In this document: piece by piece, positions 17,591 through 25,140 of the stretch
Position numbering within the stretch: the first letter of the stretch is position 1
How the letters are laid out: each line of letters starts with the position of its first letter
Assembly (NCBI GenBank): GCA_910588135.1
Contig: CAJUOT010000004.1
Coordinates: 25,809-89,808 of the forward strand
DNA length: 64,000 nt
Reading direction: 5' to 3'
Source of the DNA: an uncultured Oscillospiraceae bacterium
Lineage (GTDB): Bacteria > Bacillota > Clostridia > Oscillospirales > Oscillospiraceae
Notes under the pieces: model-generated
What the model was told of the DNA's origin: nothing
What the model saw: the letters and a program-made list of their open reading frames with translations, nothing else
The model's database searches: none
Made by a program: the position numbers and the translations under genes

Positions 17591-18480
17591 GCCTCAGTCC
17601 CCTCCTTTGCCGCGGGGTGAAGCTGCTCCAGCAGGTCCAGCAGGTCGTTCAAGTCGTCCACGTTGTAGAATTCCAGCTCCAGCCTGCCCTTTTTGGCCCC
17701 GTTTTTGATGGTCACCTTCCGGCCCAGCCGCAGGGAGAGCTCCTTTTCCACCGCCTTGGTATAGATGGCGTGGGGGTCGGGGGAGTCCTCGGGGGGGAGG
17801 TCCCACTTGGAGGGGAGGACGAAATTCTTGGCCCTGGCCTCCGCCTGCCGGACGCTCCACCCCTCGTCCACAATCTTCTGGGCGAAGGCGGCCTGGGCCT
17901 GCTCCCCCTCCACCATGAGCACGGCCCGGCCGTGCCCGGCGGAGAGCCTGCCCCCGGCAATCAGCTCCCGCACCTCGGGGGGCAGGGCGGTGAGCCGCAG
18001 GGCGTTGGAGATGGCGGGGCGGGACTTGCCCATCCGCTTGGCCAGCTCGTCCTTGGTCAGCCCGTAGTCCCCCAGCAGAACCAGGTAGCCCTCCGCCTCC
18101 TCGATGGGGTTCAGGTCCTCCCGCTGGAGGTTTTCGATGAGGCCGATTTCCAGCACCTTGCGGTCGTCCGCCTCGATGATGACCGCCGGCACCTCCTTCA
18201 GGCCCGCCAGTTTGGAGGCCCGCCAGCGGCGCTCCCCGGCGATGATCTGGTAGTACCCGGTGGACAGCCGCCGCACGGTGAGGGGCTGGATGACGCCGTG
18301 CTCCTCAATGGAGGCGGCCAGGTCGGCCAGCGCCCCGTCGTCAAAGCGTTTTCTGGGCTGGTTCAGTCCGGGCTCCACCTGGGAGATGGGCAGGAGCACG
18401 GAGCCGGCCTCCTGGCTGTGCAGGGCGGTGTCCCCCATGAGGGCGTCCAGCCCTTTGCCCAGGCCCTTGGCTTTCGGCAT
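17587..18480 (-). CDS. parB: Chromosome partitioning protein ParB/Spo0J
   Basis: About 297 residues. N-terminal GLGKGLDALMG is the ParA-stimulating region, followed by a CTP-binding ParB/sulfiredoxin domain with GERRWRA and ENLQREDLNPIEEA, a KorB-type helix-turn-helix (LAKRMGKSRPAISNALRL) and a C-terminal dimerisation segment. The ATG at 18480 has AGGA nine bases upstream; the ATG at 18489 abuts it. ParB loads at parS and slides as a CTP clamp, and seven parS sites are in this window. Repeat A3 separates it from parA. Confidence 0.95.
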   Translation of the reverse strand: MPKAKGLGKGLDALMGDTALHSQEAGSVLLPISQVEPGLNQPRKRFDDGALADLAASIEEHGVIQPLTVRRLSTGYYQIIAGERRWRASKLAGLKEVPAVIIEADDRKVLEIGLIENLQREDLNPIEEAEGYLVLLGDYGLTKDELAKRMGKSRPAISNALRLTALPPEVRELIAGGRLSAGHGRAVLMVEGEQAQAAFAQKIVDEGWSVRQAEARAKNFVLPSKWDLPPEDSPDPHAIYTKAVEKELSLRLGRKVTIKNGAKKGRLELEFYNVDDLNDLLDLLEQLHPAAKEGTEA

Positions 18481-18498
18481 TTGATTCATTCCTTTCTT

Positions 18499-18611
18499 CG
18501 CCGTCGCAAAGTCCGCTTACCGGCGCTTCCGCCTTCGGCGAAAGCTTCGTCCGTTCCCTTGCTCCGACTCTCCCCGCGCGGCCCGCTTCGCTGGGCTCGC
18601 GTGGGGGCCCC
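18499..18611 (-). repeat. Family A repeat, copy A3 (parA-parB spacer)
   Basis: 113 bp. On the minus strand it begins GGGGCCCCCACGCGAGCC nine bases after the parA stop and ends GCGGACTTTGCGACGGCG ahead of the parB ribosome site. It is the closest match to A1. It interrupts what is normally a tight parA-parB operon. Confidence 0.8.
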
Positions 18612-18619
18612 ATTTTTTC

Positions 18620-19390
18620 TTATTTGTTTACAGCGATCGGATTCTTCCGCAGGAACTCCCTGGCCAGCGCCTCATAGGCCTCCGACCCCCGGGACAGGGG
18701 GTCGTAGACGGACACGGGCACGCCGTGGCTGGGGGCCTCGGACAGGCGCACGTTCCGGGGGATCACCGAGGCGTACACCTTGCCGGGGAAGTGGCGCTTG
18801 ACCTCCTCCGCCACCTGAAGGGAGAGGTTGGTGCGCCCGTCGTACATGGTGAGCACCACGCCCTCCATTTCCAGGGCGGGGTTGAGCCGCTGCTTGGCCA
18901 GCCGGACGGTGTACAGCAGGTCGCTCAGCCCCTCCAGGGCGTAGTATTCGCACTGGACGGGGACCAGCAGGGTGTCGGCGGCGCACAGCCCGTCCAGGGT
19001 GAGCAGCTCCAGGGAGGGGGGGCAGTCGATGAAAATAAAGTCGTAGCGCCCCTTCACCTCTTCGATGGCGTCCCGCAGGCGGTACTCCCGGCGGTCCAGG
19101 CCGATGAGCTCCACGGTGGCGCCGGACAGGGCCTTGTTGGCGGGGGCCACGTCCGCCCATTTGGTGGGCACAATGGCCCTGGACAGGGGGGCGGCGCCCA
19201 AAACCACGTCGTACACGCTGGGGGAGTGGGCCTTGTCCAGGCCGAAGCCGGAGGTGGCGTTGCCCTGGGGGTCAAAGTCGCACACCAGAATCCTCGCCCC
19301 CTGGGCGGTGAGGGCGGCGGCCAGGTTGACGCAGGACGTGGTTTTTCCCACGCCGCCCTTCTGGTTGACAATGGCGATGGTTTTGCCCAT
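18620..19390 (-). CDS. parA: Chromosome partitioning ATPase ParA/Soj
   Basis: 256 residues. Deviant Walker A QKGGVGKTT, switch CDFDPQGNAT, Walker B FIFIDCPPS and the late NVRLSEAPSHG are standard for Soj. It partners with ParB in origin segregation and regulates DnaA in Firmicutes. It has its own promoter at 19454-19482. It is separated from noc by a terminator, so parA-parB-263-residue gene forms the transcript. Confidence 0.96.
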   Translation of the reverse strand: MGKTIAIVNQKGGVGKTTSCVNLAAALTAQGARILVCDFDPQGNATSGFGLDKAHSPSVYDVVLGAAPLSRAIVPTKWADVAPANKALSGATVELIGLDRREYRLRDAIEEVKGRYDFIFIDCPPSLELLTLDGLCAADTLLVPVQCEYYALEGLSDLLYTVRLAKQRLNPALEMEGVVLTMYDGRTNLSLQVAEEVKRHFPGKVYASVIPRNVRLSEAPSHGVPVSVYDPLSRGSEAYEALAREFLRKNPIAVNK

Positions 19391-19453
19391 GGGAGGCTCC
19401 CCCTTGATCCGGCGCGCAGCTCCGGTTTTTCCTGCCGGCGGCAGGTAAAAAAC

Positions 19454-19482
19454 ATTATAGCTTTTTCACAATTCAATTTCAA
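19454..19482 (-). promoter_or_regulatory. Promoter of parA
   Basis: TTGAAA (19482-19477), 17 bp, TATAAT (19459-19454) on the minus strand. Confidence 0.8.
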
Positions 19483-19517
19483 CTGTTTTGCGAAAAGATT
19501 GTACCCATGAAAGAGAC

Positions 19518-19548
19518 AAAAAAGACAGGCCATCCGGCCTGTCTTTTA
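19518..19548 (-). terminator. Terminator after noc
   Basis: Stem AAAAGACAGGCC / GGCCTGTCTTTT with loop ATCC. On the minus strand it is followed by a T-run, and it separates noc from the parA promoter. Confidence 0.85.
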
Positions 19549-19549
19549 T

Positions 19550-19563
19550 GTTTCACGTGAAAC
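19550..19563. promoter_or_regulatory. parS site 3
   Basis: GTTTCACGTGAAAC with TG and G flanks, immediately next to the noc terminator. Confidence 0.92.
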
Positions 19564-19628
19564 GCGCCGACGCAAGCTCACCCATTCCGCCGCCCCTCCT
19601 AGTCCCGTTCATCTTCGCTGGTTCTCCG

Positions 19629-20420
19629 TTATTTCGGGATGTGGATGGTCAGGGTGATTTCGTGGTCCGTCTCCTCCTTGCCGCACCGGGCGTCCACCCC
19701 GGCGGACTGCATCACCGCAAGGCTCTTTTTCACCGTGTTGAGGAACAGGCGCACGTCCCGGAAGCGGTAGACGGGGGCGGCGCGGCGGGGGGCGGCCGCC
19801 TGACGGCACAGGCGGTCGATGTACGCCTCGGTCTGGGCCACGTTCAGCCGCCCCTCCAGAATGTGGGCCAGCGCCCCGCGCTGGGCCTCGGGGCTGTCCA
19901 GCCGGAGCAGGGCGCGGGCGTGGCGCTCGGTGAGCCGGCTGGCCCGCAGGCTGTCGATCACATCCTCCGGCAGCTTCAGCAGCCGCAGCTTGTTGGCCAC
20001 GGCGGACTGGCTTTTCCCCACCCGGCGAGCGGCCTCCTCCTGGGAGAGGTGGTGCCGGTCGATGAGCTGGCGCAGGGCGGCGGCCTCCTCCCACACGGTG
20101 AGGTCCTGCCGTTGGAGGTTTTCCACCAGGGCCAGCAGGGCGGAGCCGTCCCCGTCCGTCTCCACCGGCAGGCAGGGGACCCGGGGCAGCCCCGCCAGCT
20201 GGGCCGCCCGCAGCCGCCGCTCCCCGGCCACCAGTTCCCAGCCATTGCCGGTCTGCCGGACCGACAGGGGCTGGAGCACCCCCACCTGGGAGATGGACAG
20301 GGCCAGCTCGGCCAGCTCGCCGGGGGTGAACTCCCGCCGGGGCTGGCGGGGATTGGGGCGGATGCCGTCCACCGGCAGCTCCAGCACCTGCCGCCGCGCT
20401 GTTTTGGGGAAGAGGGACAT
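19629..20420 (-). CDS. noc: Noc-like second ParB-family protein
   Basis: 263 residues from the ATG at 20420 (GGGAGG nine bases upstream). It has the ParB CTPase motif GERRLRAAQLAG and ENLQRQDLTVWEEA, then a helix-turn-helix AARRVGKSQSAVANKLRL and ERHARALLRL. It is paralogous to the parB product 1.1 kb away, as Noc is to Spo0J in Bacillus, where Noc blocks septation over nucleoids. The N-terminal membrane-targeting helix of Bacillus Noc is not obvious (MSLFPKTARRQVLELPV), so this function is inferred. Confidence 0.8.
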   Translation of the reverse strand: MSLFPKTARRQVLELPVDGIRPNPRQPRREFTPGELAELALSISQVGVLQPLSVRQTGNGWELVAGERRLRAAQLAGLPRVPCLPVETDGDGSALLALVENLQRQDLTVWEEAAALRQLIDRHHLSQEEAARRVGKSQSAVANKLRLLKLPEDVIDSLRASRLTERHARALLRLDSPEAQRGALAHILEGRLNVAQTEAYIDRLCRQAAAPRRAAPVYRFRDVRLFLNTVKKSLAVMQSAGVDARCGKEETDHEITLTIHIPK

Positions 20421-20501
20421 AAAAACACGCCTCCCTGCTTTTGTGATATGGACAAGCATATCACGGGCAGAGGGGCGAATTCCATCGAAGGGGGGCGCGA
20501 T

Positions 20502-20515
20502 GTTTCACGTGAAAC
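20502..20515. promoter_or_regulatory. parS site 4
   Basis: GTTTCACGTGAAAC about 80 bases upstream of noc. Confidence 0.92.
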
Positions 20516-20785
20516 GGACGCACCCCCGGAGCGGACGGCCCGCCACTGAGGCGCGGGCGGCGGGCCCTTCCACTTCTCAAGGCTCAGACACAGGCGGCAG
20601 CACCAATAGGGGCACTGGGCCCCCGCCGTTTCACGTGAAACGTTCGGCGCCGCCTTGTCACGCTCGGGCTGGACACATTACGGGGCGGCTTCCCTCTGCC
20701 TTGGGCAAAACCCGCCCCCGCTATGCGGCGGCTGGGCTTTTGCCCTCGCGCCGGTCCATCCGCCCCTATGTGTCTGCCCTCGCGC
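20516..20785. other. Intergenic repeat-like region with no gene
   Basis: Holds parS5 and a stray family B module (GGCGGCAGCACCAATAGGGG, 20593-20612) followed by G/C-rich segments of low-complexity hairpins. No convincing reading frame, promoter or terminator seen. Confidence 0.5.
20628..20641. promoter_or_regulatory. parS site 5
   Basis: GTTTCACGTGAAAC beside the isolated family B module. Confidence 0.92.
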
Positions 20786-21640
20786 TCACGCCCTCATGAA
20801 CCCCTTGCCGAAGATCTCGCTGGAATTGGTCACCAGAATGAAGGCGTGGGGGTCGGCGGATTTCAGAAACAGCCGCAGGGCCACCGCCTGGGAGCGGGAC
20901 AGGGCGGTGAGCACGATCCACTTGGGCTCGTGGGTGTAAGCCCCCTCCGCCTGCCAGTAGGTGGCGGAGCGGTGGAGGGTGTGGGTGATGAAGTCGCAGG
21001 TCTCCTGGGGGCGGGCGGTGACGGCGATGAAGCTTTTGCGCCGGTTGAGCGACTCAATCACCGAGTCCACCACCACCGACTTGAGCACCAGGCCCAGCAC
21101 GGAGTACAGCCCTGCCTCGACCCCCACGAAATACAGGGTGGAGGCGGCGATGAGCACGTCCACGCACAGCAGGGCCATGCCGATGTCCAGGCTGCTGAAC
21201 CGCCGGAGGATCATGGCCAGGATGTCGGTGCCGCCGGTGGAGCTCTGCATATTGAACAGGATGGCGGAGCCCAGGGAGGGGAGGATGACGGCAAAAAACA
21301 GCTCCAGCATTTTCTGCCCGGTGAGGGGGGCGGCCAGGGGGAACAGCCACTCGAAGCCGGACAGCAGGGCGGAGAACAGGACGGAGCAGTAGATGGTGTT
21401 GATGCCAAAGCTCTTGTCCAGGAACAGGAAGCCCACCACCAGAAAGGCGATGTTGATGAGGGAGGCAAAGGTGGACGGGCTGACGGCGGGGACAATGGCG
21501 TTGAGGATGACCGCCAGGCCGGTGACGCCGCCGGTGTTGAAGTGGTTGGGGAACTTGAAGAAGTAGACCCCCGCGGCCACCAGGAACGTGCCCAGGGTGA
21601 GCAGGGGAATCTCCCGCAGGGTCTGCTTGACGCGCTGCAT
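20786..21640 (-). CDS. YitT-family membrane protein (DUF161/DUF2179)
   Basis: 284 residues from the ATG at 21640 (GAAGGAAGG upstream). Five or six N-terminal membrane helices include the family motif FNTGGVTGLAVIL and SSTGGTDILAMIL, followed by a soluble C-terminal DUF2179 domain (about residues 200-280) with ETCDFITHTLHRSATYW. These proteins are widespread in Firmicutes; the substrate is unknown. The upstream region carries parS6 and a family A-like GGGGCCCCCGC hairpin. Confidence 0.9.
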   Translation of the reverse strand: MQRVKQTLREIPLLTLGTFLVAAGVYFFKFPNHFNTGGVTGLAVILNAIVPAVSPSTFASLINIAFLVVGFLFLDKSFGINTIYCSVLFSALLSGFEWLFPLAAPLTGQKMLELFFAVILPSLGSAILFNMQSSTGGTDILAMILRRFSSLDIGMALLCVDVLIAASTLYFVGVEAGLYSVLGLVLKSVVVDSVIESLNRRKSFIAVTARPQETCDFITHTLHRSATYWQAEGAYTHEPKWIVLTALSRSQAVALRLFLKSADPHAFILVTNSSEIFGKGFMRA

Positions 21641-21702
21641 GGCAAACGCCTTCCTTCGGAGCATTTCTGGGGCCCCCGCAAAGGCGGGGTCTGCCCCGAG
21701 GC

Positions 21703-21716
21703 GTTTCACGTGAAAC
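21703..21716. promoter_or_regulatory. parS site 6
   Basis: GTTTCACGTGAAAC between the divergent yitT-like and xpt genes. Confidence 0.92.
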
Positions 21717-21824
21717 ATAAAACGCCAGCTGTGAAACCATTTGAACCGCCGCTATTGTAGCAGAAAACAGGGGAAAGGGCAAGGGGGGAAATGGGGAAAA
21801 CCAGTGGAAAAGCGCCGCGTTTTT

Positions 21825-21833
21825 TGGTAGAAT
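21825..21833 (+). promoter_or_regulatory. Extended -10 promoter of xpt
   Basis: TGGTAGAAT with no good -35. The leader to the ATG is about 25 bases, and no purine riboswitch is seen, unlike xpt in Bacillus. Confidence 0.5.
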
Positions 21834-21862
21834 GGGGGGAGAGGCAGAAAGGAGAGAGCGTT

Positions 21863-22432
21863 ATGCGGGAATTAGAGGAGCGCATTCGCCGGGACGGCAT
21901 TGCGGAGGACGGGGATGTGCTGAAGGTGGACAGCTTTTTGAACCACCAGATGGACGTGGAGCTGTTCCAGGCCATGGGGCGGGAGTGGGCGCGGCGGTTC
22001 GCCGGGGAGGGGGTCAACAAAATCCTCACCATCGAGGCGTCGGGCATCGGCATCGCCTGCGTGGCGGCGCTGGAATTTCAGGTTCCGGTGGTGTTCGCCA
22101 AAAAGAGCCGCACCAGGAATATCGCCGGGGACGTATATGCTGCGGAGGTGCCGTCCTACACCCACGGCGGGGTGAGCACGGCGGTGGTGTCCAGGCGGTT
22201 TTTGGGGCCGGACGACCGGCTGCTGCTCATCGACGACTTCCTGGCCAGCGGCGCGGCGCTGGAGGGCCTGCTGGCCCTGGCCCGGCAGGCCGGGGCCGCC
22301 GTGGCGGGGGCGGGCATCGCGGTGGAGAAGGCGTTTCAGCCGGGAGGGGAGCGTATCCGGGCCCAGGGGGTGCGGGTGGAATCCCTGGCCAGGATCAAAT
22401 CCATGTCGCCGGGGCGGATTGAGTTCTGCTGA
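21863..22432 (+). CDS. xpt: Xanthine phosphoribosyltransferase
   Basis: 189 residues. It transfers phosphoribose from PRPP to xanthine in purine salvage. The PRPP loop is LLLIDDFLASGAA. FLNHQMDVELFQAMGREWARRF and the early TIEASGIGIA match Xpt. The ATG has AAAGGAGA eight bases upstream; a longer frame lacks a ribosome site. It is monocistronic, followed by a terminator at 22442-22475. Confidence 0.94.
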   Translation: MRELEERIRRDGIAEDGDVLKVDSFLNHQMDVELFQAMGREWARRFAGEGVNKILTIEASGIGIACVAALEFQVPVVFAKKSRTRNIAGDVYAAEVPSYTHGGVSTAVVSRRFLGPDDRLLLIDDFLASGAALEGLLALARQAGAAVAGAGIAVEKAFQPGGERIRAQGVRVESLARIKSMSPGRIEFC

Positions 22433-22441
22433 GGGGAACAA

Positions 22442-22475
22442 GAAAGCCGGGGCCTTTCGGCCCCGGTTTCTTAAG
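22442..22475 (+). terminator. Terminator after xpt
   Basis: Stem GCCGGGGCC / GGCCCCGGT with loop TTTC and TTTCTT following. Confidence 0.8.
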
Positions 22476-22488
22476 GATGGAGGATAGA

Positions 22489-22551
22489 ATGAAAAAGAAA
22501 GGATATCTCTTGCAGGATTTAAGATACCGCAGATACGTTACGAAAGTTTAA
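22489..22551 (+). CDS. Candidate 20-residue basic peptide
   Basis: ATG preceded by GGATGGAGGATAGA (strong ribosome site, six-base spacing). The frame reads MKKKGYLLQDLRYRRYVTKV then TAA. It is unusually A+T-rich for this genome. It lies after the xpt terminator and converges on tadA, with no promoter seen. It is a possible small protein or leader peptide, or the remnant of a longer gene. Confidence 0.35.
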   Translation: MKKKGYLLQDLRYRRYVTKV

Positions 22552-22571
22552 GCCTTTCTGTTACAAAACTA

Positions 22572-23024
22572 TTAAATCTTCCGCAATTTTGTGAAGAATC
22601 CCTCCAGCAGCCCCCGGCACTCCCCCTCCAGCAGCCCGCCGTACACCCGGGGGTGGTGGTTGAAGGGCTCGCAGAACAGGTTCAGGATGGAGCCGCAGCA
22701 GCCGGACTTGGGCTCCCGGGCGCCGAAGTACAGCGTGGCGATGCGGGAATTGATGATGGCCCCGGCGCACATGGGGCAGGGCTCCAAGGTGACGTACAGA
22801 GTGCAGCCCTCCAGCCGCCAGGAGCCCAGCGCGGCACAGGCCGCGTTAATGGCTTCGATTTCCGCGTGGGCGGTGGCCCGGCGGTCCGCCTCCCGGCGGT
22901 TGCGGCCCCGGCCGATGATTTGCCCGTCAGGAGAAACTATTACACAGCCAACGGGTATATCCCCGTCCGGGACGCACGCCCGGGCCAGGGTCAGGGCTTC
23001 ACGCATATAGTCCTCGTGGGTCAT
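22572..23024 (-). CDS. tadA: tRNA-specific adenosine deaminase
   Basis: TadA deaminates the wobble adenosine of tRNA-Arg(ACG) to inosine. 150 residues. Zinc and proton-shuttle residues are His53 and Glu55 (HAEIEAI) with Cys83 and Cys86 (PCPMCAGAI). AGGAGGAA precedes the ATG. No dnaX or signal-recognition RNA is next to it, although these often accompany tadA in Firmicutes; repeat B2 lies directly upstream instead. Confidence 0.95.
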   Translation of the reverse strand: MTHEDYMREALTLARACVPDGDIPVGCVIVSPDGQIIGRGRNRREADRRATAHAEIEAINAACAALGSWRLEGCTLYVTLEPCPMCAGAIINSRIATLYFGAREPKSGCCGSILNLFCEPFNHHPRVYGGLLEGECRGLLEGFFTKLRKI

Positions 23025-23041
23025 GGGGATTCCTCCTTTTT

Positions 23042-23281
23042 GGCAGGGGGCCCTGCCGGGGGCGTTACTTTCTGCTCGTGCAGAAAGTAACCAAAGACAC
23101 GCTTAAGGGAGATGCCGCCGGTTCGCGCGGGCCAGAGGGCGGCCCGCGCTCTCAGGACGGCCTCCCCCTTAAGAATCCCCTGTTAAGGTCAAGGGCACGC
23201 CGCTTTTGAGTGGGCCGTGGATAGCCGGCTATTGCGGGTTACGAATGGGTGTCACTTCGATTTCCGGCCCACAGGGGCCTG
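23042..23281 (-). repeat. Family B repeat, copy B2
   Basis: Minus orientation. The perfect 12 bp hairpin has arms GTTACTTTCTGC (23064-23075) and GCAGAAAGTAAC (23080-23091). The long-range stem is CTTAAGGG / CCCTTAAG (23102 and 23166 regions), and the end block is GGCCCACAGGGGCC. The region on to 23386 has no gene. Confidence 0.8.
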
Positions 23282-23386
23282 GGCGGGCGCGGCACTGGAA
23301 GGCTTCACGCTTCCCTCGAAGCGCCTCCGTTACACGGCATATGGCTGAGGGGCGGTGCGCCTTTGGGGTTGCGCCGTTTGGGGAGT

Positions 23387-23400
23387 GTTTCACGTGAAAC
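23387..23400. promoter_or_regulatory. parS site 7
   Basis: GTTTCACGTGAAAC. It is the site furthest from parAB in this window. Confidence 0.92.
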
Positions 23401-23453
23401 GAAAATGGACTCCCCATCTGGGGAGCCCATTTTATCATGAGCCGGACAAATGG

Positions 23454-24131
23454 TCAATCAAAAATACCAATGCCAAGCTGGTGTGCCGCGGAAAGCGCCC
23501 AGGGCCGGTATACGATGTCTATCGGCCATTCGCCCAAGCTGTGCAGATACGCCTCTTGTTCCGGGGTCAGCTCGTCTGAGGGATAGGTCACACCGTCGAT
23601 GGTGACGTACATTGTATAGTAGTTCCCACCTACCTGACCGGCGTCGCCGTAGTTGTTGTTCCAAAGGGCGTATTCAAACCACCCTAGGTCCTCCATCGTT
23701 CCGCCCACGGCGGTGTGGGTGACGGCCATGGTCTCCGGGTCGGTGTAGGTGTAGAGATAAGGGGTGTTGGCGTCAATCAAGTCTGTGATGTCCGTATGCT
23801 GCCCGTCGGCAGTGAACCAGACCCGGCCATCCTCTACCACCATGGGCGGGACCGCGTCTCTGCTGTCAAAAATGCCGTTTTCAAAAGAAGCGCCGGACAG
23901 ATAGCGGATGACTGGCCCGCCCACAGTCGCCGCGATGCACAGCGCGCAGCCCACCGCCAGCGCCGCCGCCAGCAGGGCCAGCTTCAGCGGCGCGCGCCGC
24001 CGCTTCGCCGGGGCCGCCTGAGCCAGCACCCGGGCCTTTACCGCGTCAGCGTCGGCAGCGCTCCCGCCCTCGGGGAAAAACTCGGTGTCCACATATTCAT
24101 CCATGAGCCTGGAAATCTCCAGCTGTTTCAT
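23454..24131 (-). CDS. Probable membrane anti-sigma factor
   Basis: About 225 residues. A cytoplasmic N-terminus (MKQLEISRLMDEYVDTEFFP) leads through a basic KRRR stretch to one membrane helix (LALLAAALAVGCALCIA, about 53-72) and an extracytoplasmic domain rich in Tyr, Trp and Asn. The ATG at 24131 has AGGAGG nine bases upstream, inside the sigma gene, giving a 35-base overlap. That overlap and topology are typical of ECF anti-sigma genes. No zinc HxxxCxxC motif is present, so it would be a non-ZAS type. The function is inferred from context. Confidence 0.65.
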   Translation of the reverse strand: MKQLEISRLMDEYVDTEFFPEGGSAADADAVKARVLAQAAPAKRRRAPLKLALLAAALAVGCALCIAATVGGPVIRYLSGASFENGIFDSRDAVPPMVVEDGRVWFTADGQHTDITDLIDANTPYLYTYTDPETMAVTHTAVGGTMEDLGWFEYALWNNNYGDAGQVGGNYYTMYVTIDGVTYPSDELTPEQEAYLHSLGEWPIDIVYRPWALSAAHQLGIGIFD

Positions 24132-24681
24132 GTCCATAGCCCTCCTGTTCCAGAATCGTTTTCAGCGTCTCCCGCCCCCGGCGCAGCCAGGTTTTGGCGG
24201 TGGACAGGTTCAGCCCCATGGCCAGCGCCGCCTCCTGCACCGTCTGGCCGTAGTAGTAGTGGCGGACAAACAGCTCCTGCTGGGGCCTGTCCAGCCGGGA
24301 CAGGGCCGCGTTCACCACCCGGGCCGTCTCCTGTTTGTCCAGCTCCCGGTCGGGGCCGTCCGTCTCCAGGAGCAGTACGTCCTCCTCCAGGGGCAGGGCC
24401 TCCCGGTCCGCCCGCAGGAGGTTGAAGGCCCGGTTGCGGGCCACCGCCCCCAGCCAGCCCTTGACCTTGCCGGGGCGCAGCTTGTCCCGGTTGTCCCAGG
24501 CGGCCAGGAACACGTCCGCCGTCAGTTCCTCCGTGTCCGGCCCCCGCCCCCGCAGGATGCGGGAGACAATGGAGGACACGTAGGGCGTGTAGCGGTCCAT
24601 CAGCGCCTCCAGGGCGGGCAGCTCCCCCCGGCGCAGGGCCTTGACCAATTGTTCTTCCGTCAAAGGGGTTCCCCCTTTCAT
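24097..24681 (-). CDS. ECF-type RNA polymerase sigma factor
   Basis: 194 residues. Region 2 is YTPYVSSIVSRILRGRGPDT...DVFLAAWDNRDKLRPGKVKGW and region 4 is LSRLDRPQQELFVRHYYYGQ then TVQEAALAMGLNLSTAKTWL. The start is uncertain: the ATG at 24681 has a weak site, and an in-frame TTG at 24663 follows AAAGGGGG. Upstream is an extended -10, TGTTATGAT. Co-transcribed with the overlapping membrane gene. Confidence 0.9.
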   Translation of the reverse strand: MKGGTPLTEEQLVKALRRGELPALEALMDRYTPYVSSIVSRILRGRGPDTEELTADVFLAAWDNRDKLRPGKVKGWLGAVARNRAFNLLRADREALPLEEDVLLLETDGPDRELDKQETARVVNAALSRLDRPQQELFVRHYYYGQTVQEAALAMGLNLSTAKTWLRRGRETLKTILEQEGYGHETAGDFQAHG

Positions 24682-24707
24682 TGTGAGGTCGAAAGCTGCT
24701 TTCGCCT

Positions 24708-24716
24708 ATCATAACA
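24708..24716 (-). promoter_or_regulatory. Extended -10 promoter of the sigma operon
   Basis: TGTTATGAT on the minus strand, followed by an inverted repeat GAAAGCAGCTTTC (24691-24703) within the start region. Confidence 0.5.
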
Positions 24717-24825
24717 CAGAAACAGCGGGTTTGGTTTCAAAAAAACAACCTGCCAGACGGTCCGTCGCCCAGGCGCGGGACCGTAATTTCGCCCGCTTTT
24801 CAGCGTCGCGCCCACGAGCGGCAGC

Positions 24826-25052
24826 GGGTTGCAGCGCACCCACGCGGCGAACGCATCGCGCGCCGGAAGGGTCCGCGCCCAGCCACCGTATCGGGCGTCC
24901 CCCGTAACAGGGGGTTCTTAGGGGGAGGCCCGCCTGTGGAGCTGGCCCGCCTTTGGGGCCTGCTTCACTGGGGCGGGATGCCCCCCAAGCATTCTCTTTG
25001 GGTACTTTCTCTCATGTGAGAGAAAGCACCGCCCCCGGCAGGGCCTTGCCCT
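24826..25052 (+). repeat. Family B repeat, copy B3
   Basis: Contains GGGGGTTCTTAGGGGGAGGC with partner CCCCCCAAG, then a 13 bp hairpin GGTACTTTCTCTC / GAGAGAAAGCACC (25001-25030, one A.C mismatch, loop ATGT) and GCCCCCGGCAGGGCC. The rest of the 459 bp gap (24717-25090) has no gene. Confidence 0.78.
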
Positions 25053-25098
25053 CTCCATTTTTGTCTCAAAAAAGAGAGGACAAAAGGGCGGGACTGCG

Positions 25099-25122
25099 GT
25101 ATACTATGTCCAGTTACGTAAC
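25099..25122 (+). promoter_or_regulatory. -10 and palindromic operator of the AraC-type gene
   Basis: TATACT (25099-25104) followed by the 10 bp palindrome GTTACGTAAC (25113-25122), just upstream of AAAAGGAG. It may be the regulator's own site. Confidence 0.45.
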
Positions 25123-25140
25123 GAAAAAGGAGCGAGGCAC

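Noticed and set aside
20786..21718. Longer start for the YitT gene beginning in parS6
   Set aside because: The extension reads the parS palindrome as FHVKR and repeat DNA. GAAGGAAGG supports the ATG at 21640 instead.
21720..21862. Purine riboswitch before xpt
   Set aside because: Bacillus xpt has one, but none of the conserved purine-aptamer loops are present in this short leader.
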